Shown here one piece after another: positions 43,662-56,639 of a stretch of 64,000 bases of DNA (position 1 is the first letter of the stretch; each line of letters starts with the position of its first letter). A program made the position numbers and the translations under genes. The notes under the pieces were generated by a model. The model was given only the letters and a program-made list of their open reading frames with translations, had not been told where the DNA came from and ran no database searches. The DNA comes from Protostelium mycophagum (taxonomy: Eukaryota; Evosea; Variosea; Protosteliida; Protosteliaceae): NCBI GenBank assembly GCA_002081555.1, contig MZNV01001241.1:39492-103491 (forward strand). The letters run 5' to 3'.

Positions 43662-45623
43662 ATGATCACAAGACTGATCACGGTTAAGAGAACATCTCTC
43701 TGCAACAATTATATATCACCTTCTTTCGGCCGAACCTTTAAAACGGTCAAGAATGATCCGCTCACTTATTTGAAACAGCAGGGCGAGAGAGAGCAGAACA
43801 TACATTGGAAGGCTGAAAGAGCCGCTAGGAAGGTGGATATGCATCACATGACGTCAGGAACTGAAGACAGATAGAGTGTACCAAAAATGGCGACATTTTC
43901 ACAGTTGAACTCAATGATAGCGGATGATGGAGGTAAAATGTCGAGAAGAAACGAACAGAAGGATAAAGGGGGAGTGGACATCACCAACATTAAAGACAGA
44001 ACTTTCACGAGGGACACAAAAGACAAGAGTAAAGACATTCAACACAACATGGCAACAAATGTGAGTCAATCGTCATAATAGTCAGTCCTTGATATGCAAT
44101 CACCAGAAATGATTATTGATCAGAAACTGCAAATTTTCTGTGAATTTCTGAGAAAATGAATAAAAATAGAATAATACCCAGAAGACAAAAATATCATATC
44201 AAGAGGAGCTTGGAAGATTTTCACACACCGAGATTGTAGAACGTAAGTTTGGAGCACCAGAGTCAGGAAATTTCTCAGAAAAATCGAGAGTGAGGGGGTG
44301 GGTCAGACATGTACATCGTGATGACGTCACGTTGATCACATCAACAGATTCGATCAGCTGACAGAGCGTGGTTTTAAGAGAGGCGACGCCCTGGCAAAAC
44401 CATTCGACGAAAATGCACCAAAAACAGCCTCCGACTGGAAGTAAGTGCAACCACATCATTTAAATATAAAATCACCAGAAAAATAAATAGATTAACCACG
44501 ATCAAACTACAACGAATGTTTTTCTGAGTGATGCAGGGCCGAGAGGAAGAGCAAAGTAACGGCGAGGTCATCCAAGAAACAAGAGGACGAAGGTCACGAG
44601 GCCATTTTTGGAGTACACAGCGTACTGGCCGCTCTCAGGGCGAGTAAAAGACAAGCTTACAAACTCCTCATCAAAAAGGACCTCAGCGATGAGAGGTGAG
44701 ACATCTCATAATCAACGACATGGATCCTCATAAAAAAAGGGACAGAAAGATAGAAGAGATATTGACTTTCACTAAAAAGAGAGGGATCGTTGTCGAGGAA
44801 GTAGACCTGGTGGTGCTCAACAATATCTCCCGTATGAACGTTCACCAAGGTAACACTTGTCAAAATGTCATGATATGTCAATGTATCACTCACACGTCAA
44901 AGGTGTCATATTGATGGCGGGAAGCCTTCCCACACCAAAGAGTGTGGAAGAGATGTCAAGAACCGAGAAGAATGAGCTGTGGCTGGCTTTAGATGAAATT
45001 CAAGACCCAATGAACGTGGGTTCGATCATTCGTTCTGCCGCTTTTTTTGGAAATGTGTCTGGGGTCATCATATGCGAGAAGAATGCAGGTAAGACCACGA
45101 TTTTTTTGCATTGTAGAATGAGAAAACTTACGTATCAAGCACCGTTATCACCTGTGGTCAGCAAGAGCTCCAGCGGTGCACTCGAACACACCAAAATCTT
45201 CAGCACATCCAGCCTGCCCACATTTTTAAAGAATTGTAGACAGAATGGGTGGAAGATACTGGGGACTTCCGGCAAGGGGAGTCATGACGTCACATCTGAC
45301 AAAGTGGAGATGTCGCAGCCGACCATTTTGGTCCTCGGAAGTGAAGGGAAAGGCATCAGGTCCGCTGTCAAGGGAACATGTGAGCTTTTTGAGATTTTTT
45401 GAACAAATTTGCATCCATTTTCGCGGTTGTTTCCGCGATCTTTGCGTTAACTAACCGTGATTCTTCTGGGTTGAGGAATATTGAAAGAACAGAGGGATCT
45501 GATGTGGTTTCAGGCAACCAGATCATATCTATAAGCGGAGGGAATGAGGAAGCGGTGGACTCTCTAAATGCTGGTGTCGCGACTGGTGTCCTACTTCACG
45601 CGCTTTCACAAAAGATGAAATAA
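43662..45623 (+). CDS. MRM1: Mitochondrial 2'-O-ribose rRNA methyltransferase, MRM1/TrmH type
   Basis: SPOUT-family enzyme that methylates a guanosine ribose in mitochondrial large-subunit rRNA. The N terminus (MITRLITVKRTSLCNNYISP) is a basic, Ser/Thr-rich mitochondrial presequence. A charged linker is followed by the TrmH N-terminal substrate-binding domain (EAIFGVHSVLAALRASKRQA, YKLLIKKD). The knotted catalytic domain follows: motif 1 ALDEIQDPMNVGSIIRSAAF, motif 2 PTILVLGSEGKGIR, motif 3 VDSLNAGVATGVLLHALS, all intact with the catalytic Arg. About eight exons. The intron between motif 2 and the last exon holds a CGCGGTTG-TTTCCGCG-type stem. The name MRM1 is by domain pattern plus predicted targeting. 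Confidence 0.85.
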
Positions 45624-45808
45624 AAGGTCTAAAAAGAAAATTAATTTTCACCCTCTACAACGCGGAAAGAAGAATCCATGATTGATTGTTGTTGTTCACC
45701 ACAGCCAAAGCAAAATTTATTCAAGTTATGGTGATACAGACTCCCTGGGGCTCATTGGTTTGGGGCTTCCTTTTCTTGGGCTGGACGCTTATGTTTTCAG
45801 CATTTAAT

Positions 45809-48702
45809 CTATTTTACTTGCACCAAACCTGGACTCGATTTGGTCCAATCCCCTCCATCAGAAGAAGAATCTTTTCGTAGGATCCCGGACAAAGCTAAGG
45901 CTAGTGATTTCCTTCTGGGAAATTCGATATCACCCCTCTCATTCGTTTCGCTATCAGATGACACTGACCCTACTCCTGTCAATCTAAAGACGTCCATGAT
46001 CTTCGCGCATGGCATGCATCATCCAAAAACAAGTCACGAATTTCACTTCAATGTGTGCCTCAAACGGTGCCCAATTATGAATGTGAAAACAACGAGACAT
46101 ATCCATACCTGTGTCATTGAACGAGTCTGATGTAGAAGAGCTGAGGGATTTCGGTTTCTCTATCCTTTTTGACTGCTCGTACACTTCCTTCTCGTTTAGA
46201 ATCGTCTGCGCACTCAATAAATCTGCCCAAGTCAATATAGAAAGTTCAAGTGGGTACAGACCTGTCAGATGAGGATCAGAAGGGAACGAGTGTGAAGATT
46301 TCTGAAAATGTATGTATTCGTTGATGGCCGTTCCAATCATTTGGACCCTATCCTGGTGCCACGTCAGTTACTGTCGACAAGAAGTGATATCGCACCATAT
46401 TGATGTAATATTTGTCTCTGTACAATGGGTTCTCCTCCATAAAAGTGAGGTCTTTCATCAAAAGTCCTGAAGAAATGTCATCCAAATTCGTGGAACTCGC
46501 AGCTGTAAAATGCCGAACCTGTATAAGGGATGATACTCGGTGTTTGACTTGTGTCTGAAAGCACTGCCTTCAGCTCTGCTCGATAGTTTTTGTAATTTGA
46601 ACTCGGGTCTGTCAGCTCTGCCAGCTAAAACACGTCACGATAGGTTCTTAAAATGTCATATAACCTCTGTCCATTTCTTCCGGTATTTTTCGGTGATCTT
46701 CTTCCAGGTCTTGATTAGTCGGGAGATAGCGGATTGATTCAACGCAGTACAAATTGCAAATACAGTTTCGTAGTCGTTGTGTTTTTTGCATTCCTGAGCG
46801 GATCAATTTATACTCCAAGTCCCTGACAAAAATATACCCCAGCGACCTGTATGTACATTCTGATGATTTTGGCTCTCTCATCGACGTCTTCTTCGGACAC
46901 GATCAGCGAGGTCAAGGCTGCAGTGAATTTGTTAAAGTTTGAAATGATTGCTCGAAGACTTGGTGCTTGGTCGGGATCAGAATTCCACTTCTGTCCTGTC
47001 AATTCTGACACTGCTACCTCACAATATCTGGTTGTAGATTGAGCATTTATGACTTTTCATTGAAATTTCGCACCTGTTTGAGCAGACTCGCGTGAGTTGG
47101 CGTGCAATTTCCTCTGGGTCATATTCGAAGACAGAAGTCCTGATCTTTGGGCTCTGGAGGACAGACTTGCCCATCCTGTCTCCAGCACGAGCCCAGTCTA
47201 GTGACAATAACGATCCAAAATGTGTCGGACTCGATCCATCTGATTTGCACAAAGACATCAGCTTGTTGGCAATGGCCAACATTTGATCATTGAAATCGTC
47301 AGGATGATTGGGCACCCAATGGAGGAGAAAATTTCTGATTCTAAAAACACATCAAACTCATGATTCGAGGTTCATTCATTACCTATCAGATGAGTCACGA
47401 AAATTTCGCTTATATTGCTGTGGGCTGTGCAGTGATGAGGCGTACATCAACCTGACGTTTTCAGAATTGTTTTTGAGGAAGATGAAATGACTCACCTGAT
47501 CGCCAAAGACAATAACAAATTCATTGGAGTGATGTAGTAGCGGAAATTCACCATGAACTGGACGAAAAATGGTGCTGTGATGATGAGTTTTACCGCTGCA
47601 ATTATTAGATCACTCACTCTCGTCTTTTGGATCTTCTCTCAGAATATGATCGATCCACAGTTGAAGATCGTAATTCACCACTTCTCGGTTCCTTGGTGAC
47701 ATTGAATTAACATCGGCATCGAATAATCCTTCCATGAAAGAATACAAGCACTGCAAAGCATACAGATAATTCTGCTCTTCGGAGATAATTGTGCCCTGTA
47801 CGAGAGGATCGATCGTTGTTTGACCCACACTGAGAAGGAGGCGCTTCACTCCAGCTTCAGCCGTCAAATCACGCTTCAACCTTTTTCTGTCAGCACTCAA
47901 CTCTGATTGAGAATTACATTTTGAGGTGGCGTTGTTGAAGGTGATCGACATGATCCATAAAGACCATGGCTTGATCGGATGATACGGGAATGGCTTGTAT
48001 GCAGAACAGCTCATTGGTCTGGGAGTAAAGTCAGTGTGTGAACTCCGGAACACAACATCACCTCTCTATCGTCTTTCATCTTCCAAATCTGTTGAAGGAA
48101 ACATGATTTGATCCTTTGTTCTCTCACTACATCCTCCAACAAGTTTTCGAATCTGTCCCAAAGCTCTTTACTTTGCAGATCAGCCAAAGTGGAGTCTCTG
48201 CATTAGAAGCTGAGTCTTTTATGAATTGCACATAGTCACTCACTTCAATCCGAGCAATGATTTTGATGCCTCATTCAGCGTCAAGATCGTCCATAACTTG
48301 GATGACGCTTCTTTCTTCCACAGATGGAATCCACACTGACTGCCAGAGATGGGCCTCGGCTCTGCTCTTCCCCAATCCAAATCGTCTTGCATCAGGCTCG
48401 CCTGTTCTTTTAGCCTCCGACTTTGAAATTCCCGCAAATGCCGATAAGCTTCACTGAGAAAATAATTGGAAAAGTCTTAGGCTCCTGCTCTTCGCGACGA
48501 AGCTGAAGGCTGTTCTTTGGGAAAAAGGTGACCCTGTGTTTTGGTGAAAAGGGACAGGGAAACGACCTGCCGTCAGGAACACCTCAAGAGATGATCCGAA
48601 CAGATCCCAAAGGGTTGATGTCCACTGGATGGTGTCTTTCCGGCACTTGTGGCCCGAGAGATTTTCGCGTGTCTTTCTTCGAGAAATGAACTCCGCAGTC
48701 AA
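45809..48702 (-). CDS. Ras guanine-nucleotide exchange factor (RasGEF)
   Basis: Promotes GDP release from a Ras/Rap GTPase. The stop complement is at about 45809. Recognised parts, in order: a long helical N-terminal region (LKEQASLMQDDLDWGRAEPR; EEQNYLYALQCLYSFMEGLF); the start of the catalytic domain FEYDPEEIARQLTRV; APSLRAIISNFNKFTAALTS and ERAKIIRMYIQVA; then VFAICTALNQSAISRLIKTW, the hallmark helical hairpin; and KDLTFMEENPLYRDKYYINM. The C-terminal tail is Ser-rich (RRKSLALALSGILRKDSSSD). The RasGEF N-like segment lies upstream of FEYD. Twelve or more exons. The 5' end is uncertain: the frame at 48451-48702 (MTAEFISRRKTRENLSGH) looks plausible but its splice to the next exon is not clean. 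Confidence 0.75.
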
Positions 48703-48798
48703 TATGAGATATTCTTCGTTTGGGCTTTAGAGCCTACTTATATTATATTTAGAACATAATTATATATTTAATTAATAAACCGTATAGGGTGTTGTAGA

Positions 48799-51700
48799 AT
48801 GCCGTTTGGCGCTTTCCCGAATTTCAACTTGAATTTTGAGATCAGAATTCCTGAAATCACACCGACAATAATGAAAAAAGCGGAGGGTACTCAGCGGAGT
48901 CTTCTGAGTTTCTTTGGGGGATCATCGTCTCAAGCATCAAGCTCAGTCGTAAGTATTCAATTCTTTTGGATGTTGATTGATTAGAAATTGATTGAGTGTC
49001 ATACAGGAAAAGAAACCCATTCAACCAAAATCTCCAACTGCGTCTAAATATTTTTCTGGATCAGGAGGAGCCCGTCCGGCTAGTGGTGATTCACCTCTCA
49101 AAAAATTCTCACAGAGACTGACACTGAGGTGATTTCGATCATAATCATCATCACGATTGATTAAAAATCACAGTCAAGAGAGTAATTCGCCACCATCTCA
49201 ACCGCCAAAAACACCACCTAAAACACAGACTAAGGTGCCTGCTTTATGTCCAGAACCTCATAATGACGTCATACATATTGATCCTCCATAGGACAGTAGC
49301 GAGGAGGAGATTGTGGATTCTGACGATGACTTTATGGATTTGGGTACAGCTAAGACAGTCACCAGTTCACAACCAAAACCCTCTCAACCAACTCTGAAGA
49401 GGAAGGCAAGTGTTGGTGTTGAGGAAACTTGTGCAGCCTGTTTTTAACACCTGTGCGGCTGTACCGGTCTGACCAGAAATGTCTTCTATTAAAACTTCGA
49501 AGAATTAAAATACACAGGGAAGAGTTCTCTCTGACAGCGAAGAAGACTTTGAACCACCAAAAAAGGTAATTTATTTGTGAAATAATTATTAATTAATTTT
49601 TAAATGGTAATAGGCACCTGTGACAGCACCAAAATCAAGTAAACCTCCAGCAAAACAGACAGCTGCCCCAAAACAAACAGTTGCCGCAGCTCAGTCGCCA
49701 GCGAATAGAAGCAGTGCGCCAAAACAAACCAAGGCACCCACCAAAAAGAGGAAAGCTGACGACGATTGTGAGTACAACCTGAAATATTGATGGGAATATC
49801 GATGTACATCACATGAATTGCCCAAACAACGACGTCTACAACGCACCACATACGACATTTTTAATTCACACAAAAATCAAATTAAAATTTCATTCATCTT
49901 CGCGGTACAGAAATCCACTCAACTTTAAAACAAGTCACACATTTTATTCATTATTTAATTTGATTATATATATTTATACGCGTTGTAGTTGTGGCAAGTG
50001 ATGACGACGAGAGCATGGAGGACAATGACGATGACGATGAAGAAGAGGGAGATCAACTGAAGGGTAACAATAATTGGCACGTGCAACATTCCACAGAAGG
50101 GAAGAAGAGGGTGGGTTTTAAAGCGTTTCTTCTTACAGTGTGACACTTAAGAAAAAATGTCTGGTTGTAGATGAGTTCGTGAACTCATCAGCATAGACTC
50201 GTGGAGACAAATTCGCCAAGGAAAATGCCGTGCGGTATGCGATTTTTTACCATCACCTTTTTATTTTCAAGTTGAAAATAATATATTTTTATTCAATTTG
50301 AAAATAATTTGTGTTTGTTTTCAACTTGAAAATACTTTATTTGAAAATAACATAGTTTTATTTCTGAATGAAAGTCATAAAGCTCCGACATTTCTCCGAG
50401 ATCTCAAGCGAGATGACGTCATGACAGGTACAAATGGCTCGAAGACATGAGAGACGATCAGATGAGGAGACCTGGAGAGGAGGGATATAACCCAAAGACA
50501 CTGTACATACCCCCCAGTGTACAGTTCAAGCCTTTTGAGAAGCAGTTCTGGGACATTAAAAAGAATCATATGGACACAATCATCTTCTTCAAGGTAAGTA
50601 TTTCGTTTTTCTGTGAGGAATTTGACCTCCCATGAATTTTTTTAGCGAAAATTCTCTGACTCGTTGTAGAAAGGAAGATTCTACGAAATTTACGAAGCCG
50701 ACGCGGACATCTGCAGACAGTGTCTGGGTCTCAAAGTATCAAGAAGAGTCAATATGAGGATGTGTGGTGTCCCCGAGTCGCACTTCATTCCGTACGCCTC
50801 AAAACTGATCGCGATGGGGTTTGTTTTAGATTTTTGAAACCTTTTTCATGTTATTGTGAACTTCAACGCGGGATTTTTGTGCAGAGAGTATGTCAAGGAT
50901 GTCCTCTTTGTCCAGTGACTAGATCGTAAATAAATTTACAATGCACAAGTGCGGTGTTCCTGTGGCGCTCTGCACCACAAATAAAAGGTGAAATAAATCC
51001 AGTAAAAGTATTTTGTATCCACTCGATGAGCACTCTGGTGACGTTCTACGCCACCGAATGGCATTTAAGAGCTGACGTATGTCAGGTACAGCATCGGAAG
51101 AGTGGACCAACTCGAGACCGCGATCGGTATGGAGAAAAGGAAGAAGTCGACAAACACAGCTTCCAGCAAGGTGAAACACCATCTCTTTTGCATCTATAAT
51201 ATTCATATAAATTGTTGGATATAATTTTTTGATTTTCTTGTCCCAAATCTGCAATCACTTTGCAAAAATATCAATCTCCAAAAACATTAATTTCCAAAAA
51301 CATTAATTTCCAAAAATATTAATTTCCTCAGGATAAATTGATTAGAAGAGAGTTGACCAAGATATACACTGCCGGAACGCTTGTAGATGAGGGGTTGATC
51401 AATAGCGCACATTCTGCATTTCTTCTCGCGGTGAATGTACATTCCATGAACAAAAATACGTACAGAGTGGGGGTTTGCCTCGTCGACACGGCCACGGGTG
51501 GGAAATTTCGTCGAAATTTCGGATCGATCTGAAAAAGTGAAGGAGAATTCAATCTGGCGGAGTTTGAGGATGACATTCACCTGTCAAAGTTGGAGACTTT
51601 GCTGGTACAAAAAAGGCCGAAAGAGCTCCTGTACGACAAGGTGATTATGTCTTTATTTGCTATCTCATCACAAGAATTTTGATGTTGCGGCTTTGCCGCA

Positions 51701-54700
51701 ACGAAAAGTTTTCTATTGTGGCTTTGCCACAACGAACAGTACACTATTGTGGCTTTTTTCTGGATATGTTAATAATTTATTTATGTTGAATTTTTGTTCA
51801 CAAATAAATGCAAATAGACTTGGATAACAACTCCATTCTATTTTTTTATATTTTCTTTTTGTATCTTCAAAAATGTAAAATCATTTTGAATTTATATTTA
51901 ATAAAATAAACGTGCAAGAAGACAAAAACATCAAAAAACCTCAAAAAAACACAAAAAAAAACACAAAAAAAACACAAAAAAATAACAAAAAAAATCACTT
52001 TTCAAAATGTCCAGCTTTACATGCCGGAAACCGCGATGCGATTATGCAAGAGAGTCCTCCACTCTTCCACCACTTCCTCCAAAGATTTTCCACCCGAAGC
52101 CGATACCATCACGAAATTATCCGACCCGAAGTATTTCGGCGTTGTAGATGGGACGAAGTATTCGATGACTGGGGGGGAGGGAGGGAGGGAGTTGTGGCCC
52201 AGCGCATTGAGATCGCTGAGAAAAGGAGATAAGACGTTCATGATGAGTTGTCTCGGGGGATGTGTCAATTATTTAGAAGAGGTTAGATTCTTTCGAATTC
52301 AGAATTTTCTAACCGAAAGATTTCCGGTTTTAGGATTTTCTGGAAAATTCGAAAATGACAGAAACAGTTGAAATTGGATGTGGAATTAGTCTCCATGAAG
52401 AATTTCAGATTTTTTGACCCCACACAACCAGGTAACACGATCGTCCCAAAACATTGGTCCATACCTGTCACATTTGACACGTGTCAGGAACCATGGCGTT
52501 AGACGGGCAGAGCTTGGTGAATCTGGAGATTCTGCAGAACACCAGAGATGGTGGAGAAGAAGGGACTCTCCTGAGGCTACTGGATCACTGCTCCACGTCT
52601 TTCGGAAAAAGATTATTCTCGGTAAGGTTCACGTGATTAACCTGAAACGTATGGCTGTTGGCAGTTTTTTGGCTCCGAAGAATCACAAGTGGTTATGCCA
52701 AAGTCATATTGCTGCTTGCACAAGTGACCAGATCTGCAGACCAAAAATCAAACTTGGACAAGCATCACCGGCGATGTCACTGATTCTTCTGATGTTTTTA
52801 GAAATGGTTGTGTTTCCCTCTGTTGAGGAAAGAAGACATAGAGGAGAGGCTGGATGCTGTCGACGATCTGACTGATCATCCCGAGTCATTGGGTATGTTT
52901 TTCCGAAATCTTCTTGGAAATTTCCGAATCATCTCGGGGTCATCTACAACGATGTAGTATGATATCAAAAATGATATAAGACATCTCCGTGTGGAACTGA
53001 AGACATCCCAGCATCATTGAAGAAGATACTCTCAACACTCCCTGACCTGGAGAGGAGTATTTCGCGTGTACACGCAGTGGCCATAAGAGTATCCGATTTA
53101 ATCCTAGTCTTAGAGTCTTTTGAGCTCATCATACAAGCCACAAGAGACCACCTCCTGAAGAATCAGGACAAGTTCAAGTCCAAGTTATTACGAAGGGTGG
53201 GAGGGGGGGAGATGGGATTAAAATTTGACTCGTTGTAGATATGTACACTCGGGGGGTTACTGGAAGAGATCACAGAGATATTGGAGGAATTTTCCAAGAA
53301 TTTCAACCGAGATATTGCCAAGTCAGAAGGTGACGTCATGTCATTTTGACATGTGACATTTGACATGTGTCAGGAACGATCGTGGTATCTCCCGGAATTG
53401 AAAAGGACTATGACGAGATCACCGAAGCAATAAAAGAGACGGAGCTTCTACTGCAAGCATATCTCCAGAAGCAGAGGAAAAAATACAAAGATAATAAGAT
53501 CTGCTACAGAGATATAGGTGATCATCTCCTCGTTGTAGATGGAACATTCGCAGAAGATTCACGGAAAATTTAGGGAAGAATCCTTATCAGTTGGAATTTT
53601 CTAAAAATATGGACGACCTTCCCGAAGAGTGGCAAGTCATGTCCCAAACAAAGGTGTCTTTTTCCCGCCAAAATTTTCCCGCCAAAACATCTCGAAATTT
53701 CACTGATTATTCCAGGCAGTGAATCGGTACCACACCCCCGAGATCAAAGCTTGGATCAAAAAATTGGACCATGACAAAGACACGCTCGCTAACATCCGGA
53801 AAAATCTTCTCTCCAGGATGTGCTCCCGCTTTGTCTCCAGGTGATGGAGCTGTATTAAAATTTTGTGACTTATTTTTTCGTTGTGATGGAGCACATAGAA
53901 AAAATTTAAAAAAAATACCTTTGAAATCTAAAAATTAAAATACAAAAGCCCCACTTCTTTTCTGAAATTCACGGTAGTTACGGCAAGTGGCTCGCGGTTA
54001 TTAACGAGATGGCCGTTCTTGACGCGTTGACGTCCCTCTGTATGACCAAAATGAACGCTTCTGGTCCAGTCTGCAGGCCGGAATTCGTCGACTCAGAGGT
54101 GATAAATCTCTATGTTTTATCCTGACGCGTTGTAGACGGGTTTATTTTACGTACAGGATCTCAGACATCCTTGTGTCACACCGAGGTCAGTTTCATTCAA
54201 ATGATTACTGCGGTAATTAACATATAGGCAAAATAATATTTTTGTGAAGTTTTTGATTAATAATCAGGATCGGCAGCGATTTCATACCTAACGATGTCTA
54301 TTTGGGCGGAGAATACCCACAAAACATACTCTTAACCGGTCCAAATATGGGTGAGTCTCTTCCCAAATTCGAATTTTAAACTGTAAAAACAGGCGGGAAA
54401 TCCACACTGTTACGACAGGTCTGCGTCGCCACGATCATGGCCCAGATCGGGTGTTACGTACCCGCGGAGTCCTGCCGGATGACCACAGTTGACAGGATCT
54501 TCACCCGTCTTGGAGCCAACGATGACATCTTGACAGGCCAGTCCACCTTCATGGTGGAGCTGCAAGAGACCTCCAACATAATGCAACACGCGACACCGAG
54601 ATCTCTGGTTATTTTAGATGAGCTTGGGAGAGGTACTTCCACATTTGACGGGTGAGTTTTGGCGGGAAATTTTTATTTTGAATTTTGAATGAGATTTTGA

Positions 54701-55295
54701 CGTATCTCATCAGATTCTCCATCGCTTTTGCGGTGCTGGACTATTTAGTGAGGGAAGTGAAATGCTGCACGCTGTTCTCCACGCATTACCACAAATTAAC
54801 AGCGGAGTACCATAACAGACCCACAGTGGCACTACACCACATGGCCTGTTATGTCGACGAAGAAAAGTGAGTGTTCTATATTTAGATCATGTCTCTGAAA
54901 ACCTGTTCACGAGATCTATTTATAGAATCTGAACGTGAAAGGGGGGATGTCACATTTTTGTACAAGTTGGCGCCGGGTGTGTGCCCGAAGAGTTACGGAA
55001 TGAACGTGGCAAAAATGGCGGGAATCACAACGAGAATTGTAGACAGAGCCGAAACAATCGCCAAAGAATTCGAAGAACGATCTCTGTACAAGTCAGTTTT
55101 TATTATTTCTGTTTTTTCCAATCCGGAACAAGAATTTTCTGATCTTTTAGGATGGGAACAGCACAGCTCCTTAGGTTATCCGATAATTTCGACTTGAACA
55201 AAATGAAAAGCGCGAGAAGGATTTGGGAGGATCTTCAGCCCATTCGCGTGAGTGTGGCCGCCACTGTTTGCCCAAAGCAAGAAGAGATTTTATAA
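48799..55295 (+). CDS. MSH6: DNA mismatch repair protein MSH6
   Basis: MutS homologue that pairs with MSH2 to recognise base mismatches. Near the N terminus is a PCNA-binding PIP box (QRSLLSFF), so ATG 48799 or the in-frame ATG 48871 are both suitable starts. A Lys/Pro-rich disordered arm with acidic patches follows. The mismatch-binding domain gives [20 protein letters not shown] (the Phe-x-Glu motif FYEIYE) and [20 protein letters not shown]. The lever and clamp include [20 protein letters not shown]. The ATPase has Walker [15 protein letters not shown], signature [17 protein letters not shown], Walker [17 protein letters not shown] and [10 protein letters not shown]. About 25 exons, roughly 1,100 residues. 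Introns at 50820-51087 and 51641-52013 are much longer than usual and carry hairpin repeats and an A-rich tract. Confidence 0.95.
50962..50978. repeat. Intronic hairpin GTGGCGC-TCT-GCACCAC
   Basis: Seven-bp arms with one mismatch around a TCT loop, inside a 268-nt MSH6 intron. It differs by one base from the perfect hairpin at 4059-4075 in the 3' flank of the MFS gene, so the two belong to one family. Confidence 0.55.
51684..51757. repeat. Tandem GC-arm/TTT-loop hairpins in a long intron
   Basis: GTTGCGGC-TTT-GCCGCAAC (51684-51702) and TTGTGGC-TTT-GCCACAA (51716-51732) are perfect hairpins. A third half-copy (ttgtggctttttt) follows at about 51748. They lie near the start of a 373-nt MSH6 intron whose end is A-rich. 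Related sequences are at 27066 and 35456. Confidence 0.65.
51932..51995. repeat. A-rich simple repeat (A6-9 C units)
   Basis: A run of AC plus poly-A units (acaaaaaaaac type) directly before the splice acceptor of an MSH6 exon. A simple repeat of the kind that arises by slippage or from the A-tail of a retroelement copy. Confidence 0.6.
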
Positions 55296-56639
55296 TTTCG
55301 AGTGTAAAAATATTCAATAAAAAGGAAAAACTGCAGTGAAGAATCCGAAGCTGACTATTCCGCCACTTTGACGCTGAAGGTTTGATGTTGTGTACGACCT
55401 GATGGCGTAATAAAACTGCGGTTACATGACTGTGTCTTCATTTTCGAATGTGTCGGCCTTGTGGGGTCATCTCGCTTCCCTCTTTGAAGAGTGTCAGGAG
55501 GTCTGCAGGTTGATTTACAATATGATGAAACAGGTGTTCTAATACTTTATAGACATCCTCCCTTGTTCCATCACACTCCTGGTCACATTGCCAGCACATA
55601 TCGCGAATTCAAGGCAGCCCAATTGTTTATTCAGGCCAGGATCAGAAAGATGAATCTCGATCTTCTGTGAAAAAGATTGAGATTTTTTCTTGGAAAGAAT
55701 CTTACATTGCCTGAATCTCATTTAACCTTCAGTGATTGGGCCATTGCTGTTTGACTCACACTATACCAAGTTGAAATGCTTTCATCCATTCACTGCGAAA
55801 CTTGCCTTGTCAGAAGAGGGTTTCGTCAAAACCAAACTTTGACATTAAGAGAATTTCTCCAACGGTCATTACCGGGGTTCTCTTTGTATTGCGATAGAGT
55901 TTAACAGCTCAACAGCACCAAGTCAGACATGCTGGCAATCCTCTTTATGTTGCTTGCATTCTTTGGTTGTGACTTCTCAGTTTTGTTGATAAGAATAAAG
56001 ATATGCTTGTTTTTGTTTCTCCAGCAACGAATTGTGCGTCCTCCTGTCATTGTTTGTCTCTTTCCTACAGGACCGGGACGTTTCTGCGATTAATCTCACC
56101 ACAGCTCCTCTTTAAATTGGTTTCTCTCTGACCTCTAGGTCAGGTTCTCTTGGTGTTGGCGGTGTTTGAGTACATGTAGGGAGCAGCATCCGTTATAAGG
56201 ACGGAGCTGGGATGCACTCAGGTACCGAAATGTAAATATCTGTCACCTCACGTCACCGGGATCACGAATAGAACTCTTATAAAATTATCCGCTGGAAAAC
56301 ATCACTCCCACAAACCTACCAATTTTATCACATCCTGAGCAATATTCCAATATACAAGCAAAGATGATGTGTGCAGAGTCTTTATGCATCACATGGCGAG
56401 GCAGTGAACCTTCAACTTTATCATCCATCTTGAGATTGGGATCCCCATGAGAAATATCCCTTAGGTGCCGAAACGTCACAGAAAGTTTTCGGATGGATAC
56501 CCGCTACCGTGACCACACGTTAAATTAGGTAATATTGGGCTTTGGGTCTTTATTATCCAGGTGGCTTGGCAACGAAGGAGGAAGGATTCCAGCGTATTTC
56601 GAAACCGGCAGCAGAGCAGGAGGCAGAGAAGAGGACAAG
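55296..56639. other. Largest gene-free stretch of the window
   Basis: Short minus frames at 55539-55721 and 56285-56479 have no domain or splice support. No tRNA, repeat or transposon ends could be recognised. Presumably the 3' flank of MSH6 and the promoter of the next gene, perhaps with an unrecognised non-coding RNA or a degraded element. Confidence 0.35.

Noticed and set aside
45984-46130. Read-through C terminus of RasGEF (MSRCFHIHNWAP...)
   Set aside because: A GT-AG intron here gives a smoother Ser-rich tail ending at 45809; the read-through looks like intron translation.
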